Source: an uncultured Emergencia sp.
GTDB lineage: Bacteria; Bacillota; Clostridia; Peptostreptococcales; Anaerovoracaceae
Reading direction: 5' to 3'
DNA: 10,780 nt
Assembly: GCA_937997955.1 (NCBI GenBank)
Contig: CALLDR010000138.1
Location: 1 to 10,780 of the forward strand
The notes under the pieces were generated by a model that searched no databases, was not told the DNA's origin, and was given only the letters and a program-made list of their open reading frames with translations. Shown here piece after piece: positions 6,614-10,780 of the stretch. The translations under genes and the position numbers were made by a program. Each line of letters begins with the position of its first letter. The first letter of the stretch is position 1.

Positions 6614-6666
6614 GTATTTGGATCAAAATTTGGTTTTTTTGCGGAATCTGAAGGGATTTGGCCCAA
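6601..6666. repeat. 13-bp direct repeat pair, 53 bp apart
   Basis: GGATTTAGCCCAA (6601-6613) and GGATTTGGCCCAA (6654-6666) differ at one base. The 53-bp offset is close to five helical turns, so both copies would face the same side of the DNA. They lie about 325-390 bp upstream of the predicted sigma-54 start and are candidates for remote activator sites. Confidence 0.45.
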
Positions 6667-6674
6667 TTCGTTCT

Positions 6675-6784
6675 GCGATTCTGTGTCAGGCTTCGATCTC
6701 CAGAAGGCGTGGAGAATCGCTAAATAGCGGCTTTATAGAAAGCCGCTATCAAGAACCGCAGGGTGTTTTGCCCTGCGGTTTTTA
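6675..6784 (+). ncRNA. Three consecutive hairpins ending like a terminator: candidate structured RNA
   Basis: Hairpin 1: GCGATTCT (6675-6682) with AGAATCGC (6713-6720), enclosing a small CTTC/GAAG stem. Hairpin 2: an 11-bp perfect stem, 6724-6734 with 6739-6749, loop ATAG. Hairpin 3: a 10-bp perfect stem, AACCGCAGGG (6754-6763) with CCCTGCGGTT (6771-6780), continuing into T residues to 6783, a good intrinsic terminator in the plus direction. No gene upstream on the plus strand needs this terminator, which argues for a short noncoding transcript or leader. I see only a poor promoter upstream (TTGACT 6565-6570 with no good -10). Hairpin 2 could instead be a DNA palindrome bound by the sigma-54 activator. 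Confidence 0.45.
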
Positions 6785-6965
6785 CGTCGGCCTTAAAACA
6801 GGCCTCATCTTTCCGGGCATTTTACTTCAAACCGCATTGAGGCGGAGGTCTTTAAAAGGGATATAAACGGGATTAAAAGAGTAAAATCCAATTAATTCTT
6901 TTGGAATTTGCAGGGAATTTGCGTAGAATAAGTGGTTTTTTGTTGATTTTGTGAGGATTTTGGAT
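6785..6965. promoter_or_regulatory. Regulatory stretch before the sigma-54 promoter, with 11-bp-phased repeats
   Basis: No gene here. GGAATTTGC occurs at 6903-6911 and again at 6914-6922, exactly one helical turn (11 bp) apart and about 70-90 bp upstream of the predicted start, a plausible place for activator or IHF-like contacts. A small hairpin, GGCCT (6789-6793) with AGGCC (6800-6804), lies further upstream. The rest is AT-rich without clear structure. Confidence 0.35.
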
Positions 6966-6981
6966 TGGCACGGATCTTGCT
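6966..6981 (+). promoter_or_regulatory. Sigma-54 (RpoN) -24/-12 promoter of the permease
   Basis: TGGCAC (6966-6971), five bases, then TTGCT (6977-6981) match the sigma-54 consensus TGGCAC-N5-TTGC(A/T). The invariant GG and GC pairs are 12 bp apart as required. Transcription should start near 6992, 46 bp before the permease start codon. Such promoters are silent without an AAA+ enhancer-binding protein, and none is encoded in this window. Confidence 0.85.
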
Positions 6982-7037
6982 TAAATAGTAGGTACAAACG
7001 CATTATTATACTTTTTTAAGAAAGAGGAGGAAGACTT

Positions 7038-8411
7038 ATGAGTAATAAGAACTCATTGCCACAGGATACCGGCTTCAAAAAAGAAATCGGTGTATTCGGT
7101 GGTATCAGTATCATCGGCGGCATTATGATCGGTTCCGGTATCTTTTACCTTGGCTCTTACGTTCTGGAAAGAACACATATGAGCATGGGACTGGCGCTGC
7201 TCTGCTGGATCGTCGGTGGTCTCGTATCAATCTTAGGAGGACTGTGTTTCGCGGAATTGGGCGCTTGTGATCCGAAGTCCGGCGGTATGGTCGTCTACAT
7301 GAACAAAGCGTATCATCCATCTGTAGGTTATTCTTTTGGATTTACCAGCTGGCTGATCAGCGGTTCCGGGTCTATTGCTGCGCTGGCAATCGCGCTGCCG
7401 ACAGCTCTCGCCAACTTCTTTGATCTGTCCGAAATGGGCGTCAAGATCGTCGCAATTATCCTTATCATAGCTTTAACGGCGTATAACTGTTTCGGCATTA
7501 AGCTGGGCTCCATGCTGCAGAATGTGTCCATGGTGGCTAAAATGATCCCGATCGCGATCATTTTGTTCGCGGGCCTGTTCCTGGGCAAGCAGTCCCCGGA
7601 TCTGAGCCTGGCTCCCGCAGACGGCAGCGGCGCGTCCTTTGGCAGCATGCTGGGCATGATCGCCTTCGCGACAGTTGCTACCCTTTGGGCTTATGAAGGA
7701 TGGACCAACCTGAACCCTGTAGCTGAAGAAATGAAGAACCCTGGCAAGGATCTGCCAAAGGCCCTGATCCTGGGTATCGGCGCAATTACCATTCTGTACA
7801 CTTTGTTCAACTTCGCGATTTACAGAGTGCTTCCGGCTGAACAGGTTTCTTCTCTGATCGGTGAAGGAGACCTGTATCTGGGAACTCACGTAGCAAAGGA
7901 AATCTTCGGCGGCGCGGGAGGCGGCCTGATCCTGGCAACTCAGCTGATCGCCATCTTCGGTTCCTTAAACGGCATGATCATCGCGTTCCCTCGTTACTAC
8001 TATGAGATGGCAGAGGACGGACATTTCTTTAAGAACCACGGAACTCTGAACAAATACGGCGTTCCGCAGGTTGCCCTGATCTCTCAGGCTGTCATTTCTG
8101 TCATTCTGGTAATGCTGAGAAGTCTGGATGAGCTGACTTCCCTGGTAGTATTCGCGGGCATGGTATACAACGTGCTGGTTATTCTGGCAGTCATCGTTTA
8201 CAGAAAGAAATTCCCGAACATGGAACGTCCATACAAGGCTTGGGGATATCCTGTAACTGTTGTCATCGCTGTGATCCTCTTCACGGCGCTGATGATCAAT
8301 ACGCTGGTAGAAGATCCTAAGACCGCTATCATGGGTCTGGTCGTACCTGTCATCGGTGTTGTGGTTTGGTACATCTTTGACAGAAAGCTGAAACAGGAAA
8401 ACGGAAAATAA
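7038..8411 (+). CDS. APC superfamily amino acid permease (LAT/SteT-like)
   Basis: Integral membrane transporter of 457 residues with about 12 predicted transmembrane segments (first near 18-40, last near 429-447) and cytoplasmic ends. The TM1 unwound substrate-binding motif is GSGIF (32-36), TM2 carries GGLCFAELG (67-75), and TM6 with its following loop reads WAYEGW (217-222) then EEMKNPGKDLPKAL (230-243). This loop pattern is typical of the L-amino-acid transporter-like branch, which includes the Bacillus serine/threonine exchanger SteT. The exact substrate cannot be read from sequence; an amino acid or related amine is likely. ATG 7038 is supported by AGGAGG (7025-7030) at 7 nt. It is a single-gene unit: sigma-54 promoter upstream, terminator directly downstream. 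That control suggests induction by a specific nutrient. Confidence 0.93.
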   Translation: MSNKNSLPQDTGFKKEIGVFGGISIIGGIMIGSGIFYLGSYVLERTHMSMGLALLCWIVGGLVSILGGLCFAELGACDPKSGGMVVYMNKAYHPSVGYSFGFTSWLISGSGSIAALAIALPTALANFFDLSEMGVKIVAIILIIALTAYNCFGIKLGSMLQNVSMVAKMIPIAIILFAGLFLGKQSPDLSLAPADGSGASFGSMLGMIAFATVATLWAYEGWTNLNPVAEEMKNPGKDLPKALILGIGAITILYTLFNFAIYRVLPAEQVSSLIGEGDLYLGTHVAKEIFGGAGGGLILATQLIAIFGSLNGMIIAFPRYYYEMAEDGHFFKNHGTLNKYGVPQVALISQAVISVILVMLRSLDELTSLVVFAGMVYNVLVILAVIVYRKKFPNMERPYKAWGYPVTVVIAVILFTALMINTLVEDPKTAIMGLVVPVIGVVVWYIFDRKLKQENGK

Positions 8412-8443
8412 ATCAAAGCTAAACGGAATCCTTTAACTTACAG

Positions 8444-8480
8444 AGACCTCGCCGGTGTGAAACCGCCCGGCGGGGTCTTT
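8444..8480 (+). terminator. Intrinsic terminator of the permease gene
   Basis: GACCTCGCCGG (8445-8455) pairs with CCGGCGGGGTC (8467-8477), with one T-G wobble and an 11-nt loop, and is followed by TTT. It starts about 33 bp after the permease stop codon and isolates it from the downstream two-component operon. Confidence 0.8.
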
Positions 8481-8551
8481 GACGCTTACTCTCCGATTCC
8501 GGTTTCAGAGTTCCAGATTCAGATTCAAGACAAAAAATACAGTCAAAAGTA

Positions 8552-8580
8552 TTGACATTTGAACCGTAAAGTGCTATGAT
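8552..8580 (+). promoter_or_regulatory. Sigma-A promoter of the ANTAR two-component operon
   Basis: A perfect TTGACA (8552-8557), a 17-bp spacer and TATGAT (8575-8580). The predicted start, near 8586-8588, coincides with the 5' edge of the first leader hairpin. Such a strong promoter suggests the operon is limited after initiation, by the terminator that follows. Confidence 0.88.
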
Positions 8581-8584
8581 ACTA

Positions 8585-8631
8585 ACATCAAGTGACGAAG
8601 CTTGATGTTGGTTTAGCGAGTGATGTTGCTC
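8585..8631 (+). promoter_or_regulatory. Twin-hairpin leader: probable ANTAR antiterminator site
   Basis: P1: ACATCAAG (8585-8592) pairs with CTTGATGT (8601-8608), an 8-bp perfect stem plus a closing T-G pair, leaving the hexaloop GACGAA. P2 starts a few bases later: GAGT (8618-8621) with GCTC (8628-8631), hexaloop GATGTT (or the alternative AGCGA/TTGCT, 8615-8619 with 8626-8630). Both carry the same apical motif, AGTGAYGWWGCT (8591-8602 and 8619-8630). The 3' arm of P2 is also the first part of the 5' arm of the terminator at 8628-8656, so P2 and the terminator exclude each other. Two hairpins with matching hexaloops, the second overlapping a terminator, is the known target plan of ANTAR proteins such as EutV. 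Loop position 4 is G as expected, but position 1 is G rather than the usual A. Confidence 0.7.
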
Positions 8632-8656
8632 CTTTGGACTTCCAAAGGAGCTTTTT
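8628..8656 (+). terminator. Leader terminator (attenuator) before the ANTAR regulator gene
   Basis: GCTCCTTTGG (8628-8637) pairs perfectly with CCAAAGGAGC (8642-8651) around the tetraloop ACTT, and five T residues follow (8652-8656). It lies between a strong promoter and the coding region it serves, 75 bp before the start codon, so it must be read through for expression. Together with the twin hairpins it forms an attenuator. Confidence 0.88.
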
Positions 8657-8693
8657 GTTTATCGCTGGCCACAGACGATACTGAGAAAAAAGA

Positions 8694-8735
8694 ATGAAAA
8701 TTCTGCGCAAGCAGGAAAGACAGAGGCGAAAATGA
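8694..8735 (+). CDS. Possible 13-codon leader peptide overlapping the regulator start
   Basis: ATG at 8694 opens a 13-codon frame, MKILRKQERQRRK, whose TGA (8733-8735) overlaps the regulator ATG (8732-8734) in an ATGA arrangement. The upstream purine-rich GAGAAAAAAG is only a weak ribosome site. If translated it would couple translation to the regulator gene, whose own site (AGAGG, 8722-8726) is modest. It may be chance. Confidence 0.2.
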   Translation: MKILRKQERQRRK

Positions 8736-9319
8736 ACAATGAGATAACGACGGTAGTTATCGTTGATGATGAGCCGATTGTAAGAATGGATCTGAAGGAG
8801 ATGCTGGAGTCTAAAGGATACAGCGTGGTAGCTGAAGCAAGAGACGGCTTTGATGCAATTGCGGAGTGCAAGAAGCACAATCCGGAAATCGTTTTTATGG
8901 ATATCAAGATGCCAATGATGGATGGACTCTCCGCGGCACGAGTTATACATGAGGAAGGACTGGCGCAAACTATCATTGTGCTGACGGCATATTCCGGAAA
9001 AGAATATGTGGACAATGCGGTGGAAAGCGGCGTAAGCGGATATCTTGTGAAACCGATTTCCGAGAACTTGCTGGTCCCGACCATTGAACTTGCCGTATCG
9101 AGGAGCAGGGAGATTAAAAGCCTGAAGAAAGAGCTTGAAAAGGTTTCCCAACGTCTGGACAGCAGGATTATACTGGATCAGGCAAAGGGATGGCTGATGC
9201 AGAGCCAGAATCTTTCCGAAAGTGAAGCTTATGGCGTGATCAGGAAGATCAGTCAGGACAAAAACATATCCATGCGACAGGTAGCCGAGTATATCTTGTA
9301 CAGCAAGAATAAGGTATAG
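8732..9319 (+). CDS. ANTAR domain response regulator (EutV/PdtaR-like)
   Basis: A 195-residue transcription antitermination regulator. The receiver domain spans about 1-120, with acidic residues Asp12-Asp13, phospho-acceptor Asp57 (FMDIKMP), Thr85, Tyr104 and Lys107 (LVKP) all in place. A helical linker rich in Lys/Glu (about 120-137) leads to the RNA-binding ANTAR domain (about 138-193, with QAKGWLM, SESEAYGVIRKIS and SMRQVAEYIL). In known systems phosphorylation promotes dimerisation, and the ANTAR domains hold a twin-hairpin RNA that prevents a terminator. The gene's own leader carries such a structure, suggesting autoregulation. The kinase gene follows after 2 bp. No ethanolamine genes are visible, so I do not call it eutV. 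Other targets are probably outside the window. Confidence 0.93.
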   Translation: MNNEITTVVIVDDEPIVRMDLKEMLESKGYSVVAEARDGFDAIAECKKHNPEIVFMDIKMPMMDGLSAARVIHEEGLAQTIIVLTAYSGKEYVDNAVESGVSGYLVKPISENLLVPTIELAVSRSREIKSLKKELEKVSQRLDSRIILDQAKGWLMQSQNLSESEAYGVIRKISQDKNISMRQVAEYILYSKNKV

Positions 9320-9321
9320 GA

Positions 9322-10707
9322 ATGGAAAAAATACGAGAATTGTGCAGGGAAAGAACTTTCTTGAGCGAAGAGGATATGGCTCTTCTGGAAGCCATAGGCA
9401 TGGCGATGGGGCAGATGGCAAAGATGGAAGAGGCAGATATCTATATTGACTGCCTTGACAGAAATGGGCTTCCATTGGTTGTTGCCGAAGAAAAATCCGA
9501 GCTGTCTATCAGGACGAAACAGCCATCTTGGCTGGGCCGGAACATGTCTCCGGCCAATGAGCCCGGCGTTGTGAACACCTTGCTCCATGGAGTCCCTTCT
9601 AAATGCGTCAACTCCGTGACCGAAAACGGCGTGCAGTATATACAGAGCGCGGAGCCTGTTTTTCGGGAGGAGAAGCTGATCGGCGCTTTGATAAAGGAGC
9701 AGCGGATCAGAAGCACCAGGGACCTTCCGAAGAGAAGCGCCGCGCAGTCCTTAGGGTTTGAGAGTTCAGACCCTGTTGGTATTGCGGAATATATTGATGA
9801 AGGTATTATTGTTGTAGACGCTTCCGGCAAAGTGAAATCGATCAATGGAACGGCCAAGGAAATCTATGAAAGGCTGGGCTACGATATGGATTGTATCCTC
9901 GGCAGAAGCTTTGAATCCATCAGGCTGATTGCGGTTTCTGAGGACTTTGAAAACAAGCTGGGCGACAGCGCCGCAATTAAGACGGAGATCAACGGTATGC
10001 ATCTAAGTCTTCGGCACTTCTATCTGGGCGATGACAGCATGCTGGTCATAATCAAGGATTTGACCAACGAAGTAAAGAAGGATTCTGAATTAGTAGTCAA
10101 ATCCGTGATGATCAATGAGATTCATCACAGGATTAAAAACAATCTTCAGACTGTCGCGTCGCTTCTGAATCTCCAAAAGAGAAGAAGCGGCAGCGATGAG
10201 GTGAAGAAGTGCCTGGAGGTGGCAGTAGGAAGGATTTCCTCTATTGCCGCCACCCACGAGCTTTTTTCCCTGCAGGATACGGATTTCGCGTCCCTTCACG
10301 CACTTTTGCAGGCGATCAGGCAGAGCATTCTGAGCTGTGTGGACCTGAAAGAGAAGCGCATCGAAATCGACATTGGAGGCGAGGATGTTTTTGTAAGCTC
10401 CAAAACATCAGGTTACCTTGCGATTATTGTAAACGAGCTGATACAAAACTGCATGAAGCATGCCTTCACGGGACGTGACGCAGGGCGTATTGAAATATCC
10501 GTTTCAGGAAATGACAGGGAAACGACGCTGTTTGTCAAAGACGACGGCGTAGGCTTTAAAGAAAATAAAATGCGGAAGGAAGGCCTGGGTTTAAACATCG
10601 TAAGGTCGTTGGCCAATGAAAATCTCGACGCAGCGTTTTTCATCGACGCAGATGACTGCGGTACGCAGGCATCTATCTGTATTCCGAACCGTATTCTGAA
10701 AAATTAA
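9322..10707 (+). CDS. Sensor histidine kinase, HisKA_2 type (EutW/PdtaS-like)
   Basis: A 461-residue soluble kinase with no membrane segment, so it senses an intracellular signal. Residues about 10-127 resemble the N-terminal sensing domain shared by EutW and PdtaS (LSEEDMALLEAIG, later LGRNMSPANEPGVVN). About 155-250 is PAS-like (IDEGIIVVDASGKVKSIN; ends MLVIIKDLTNEVK). The dimerisation/phosphotransfer motif is EIHHRIKNNLQ with predicted phospho-His268. The ATPase domain has an N-box (NELIQNCMKHAF, 371-382), DDGVGF (407-412) and GLGLNIV (421-427). All catalytic motifs are intact. It starts 2 bp after the regulator stop, with weak AAGG and AGG sites inside the end of that gene, so it is translationally linked. 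It is the obvious cognate kinase. The ligand is unknown; an amine, an amino acid or the permease's substrate are candidates by position only. Confidence 0.94.
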   Translation: MEKIRELCRERTFLSEEDMALLEAIGMAMGQMAKMEEADIYIDCLDRNGLPLVVAEEKSELSIRTKQPSWLGRNMSPANEPGVVNTLLHGVPSKCVNSVTENGVQYIQSAEPVFREEKLIGALIKEQRIRSTRDLPKRSAAQSLGFESSDPVGIAEYIDEGIIVVDASGKVKSINGTAKEIYERLGYDMDCILGRSFESIRLIAVSEDFENKLGDSAAIKTEINGMHLSLRHFYLGDDSMLVIIKDLTNEVKKDSELVVKSVMINEIHHRIKNNLQTVASLLNLQKRRSGSDEVKKCLEVAVGRISSIAATHELFSLQDTDFASLHALLQAIRQSILSCVDLKEKRIEIDIGGEDVFVSSKTSGYLAIIVNELIQNCMKHAFTGRDAGRIEISVSGNDRETTLFVKDDGVGFKENKMRKEGLGLNIVRSLANENLDAAFFIDADDCGTQASICIPNRILKN

Positions 10708-10725
10708 AAAGGTAAACATGCTGAT

Positions 10726-10766
10726 AAAGCGGCGGCGTCTGAAGCTTTTCAGTTTGCCGCGGCTTT
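10726..10766 (+). terminator. Hairpin after the kinase gene: probable operon terminator
   Basis: AAAGCGGCGGC (10726-10736) pairs with GCCGCGGCTTT (10756-10766) with one mismatch, and an inner stem CTGAA (10739-10743) with TTCAG (10748-10752) caps it. The tail is CTGACTTT rather than a clean T-run, so termination may be partial. The window ends 14 bases later. Its loops do not resemble the ANTAR twin-hairpin motif. Confidence 0.5.
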
Positions 10767-10780
10767 GCTGACTTTGCCGA

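Noticed and set aside
6735..6770. ANTAR twin-hairpin motif in the permease upstream region
   Set aside because: The loops (ATAG and TGTTTTG) lack the GAYG pattern seen before the regulator, and the second hairpin is itself the terminator.
6675..6784. T-box or known riboswitch
   Set aside because: No T-box core sequence and no aptamer signature that I recognise. The terminator is also about 250 bp and one promoter away from the permease gene.
6618..6866. 82-codon plus-strand frame
   Set aside because: It passes through all three hairpins and has no ribosome site; it is better explained as noncoding structure.
8588..9475. 295-codon minus-strand frame opposite the ANTAR regulator
   Set aside because: It runs through the terminator, regulator and kinase start; the translation matches no known domain.
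10718..10771. 17-codon frame after the kinase gene
   Set aside because: It lies within the terminator-like hairpin, with only a weak ribosome site.

Overview
The window looks like chromosomal DNA of an anaerobic, amino-acid-fermenting Clostridia-type Firmicute. The grounds are strong AGGAGG ribosome binding sites, the protein families (a dtd operon, a FIST-domain protein, an ANTAR two-component pair, an IclR regulator) and intrinsic terminators throughout. A Family XIII/Anaerovoracaceae relative is possible, but I cannot fix the genus from sequence alone. I see no IS element, integrase, tRNA, rRNA or CRISPR array.

Layout. (1) 1-253: short inverted repeats and no recognisable gene. (2) 254-2270: a plus-strand operon of D-aminoacyl-tRNA deacylase (dtd), an M16 zinc peptidase coupled to it by a TAATG stop/start, and a small HTH-like protein, closed by a clear terminator. 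(3) 2311-5088: a good sigma-A promoter with a palindrome over its -35 drives a FIST-domain protein and an aldehyde dehydrogenase, with a strong hairpin at the end. (4) 5179-6280: a convergent minus-strand IclR regulator. It has an unusual Lys/Glu-rich repetitive N-terminal tail. Its own promoter is followed immediately by tandem 18-bp repeats. (5) 6281-7037: a long intergenic region with a doubtful minus-strand ORF, direct repeats, three consecutive hairpins of which the last resembles a terminator, and a near-perfect sigma-54 (-24/-12) promoter. (6) 7038-8480: an APC-superfamily amino acid permease read from that sigma-54 promoter, with a terminator. (7) 8552-10766: a sigma-A promoter, a twin-hairpin leader that overlaps a strong terminator, an ANTAR response regulator, its histidine kinase (EutW/PdtaS type), and a final hairpin.

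How the genes may work together. The most interesting part is the end of the window. A response regulator whose output domain (ANTAR) binds RNA is itself preceded by a twin-hairpin/terminator leader of the kind ANTAR proteins act on. This suggests the two-component system controls its own expression by antitermination. The adjacent permease sits behind a sigma-54 promoter whose activator is not in the window. Together with the FIST protein (a family proposed to bind small molecules such as amino acids), the aldehyde dehydrogenase and the IclR regulator, this reads as a locus for sensing, importing and oxidising amino-acid-derived nutrients. The substrate is unknown, and the functional links between blocks are inference.
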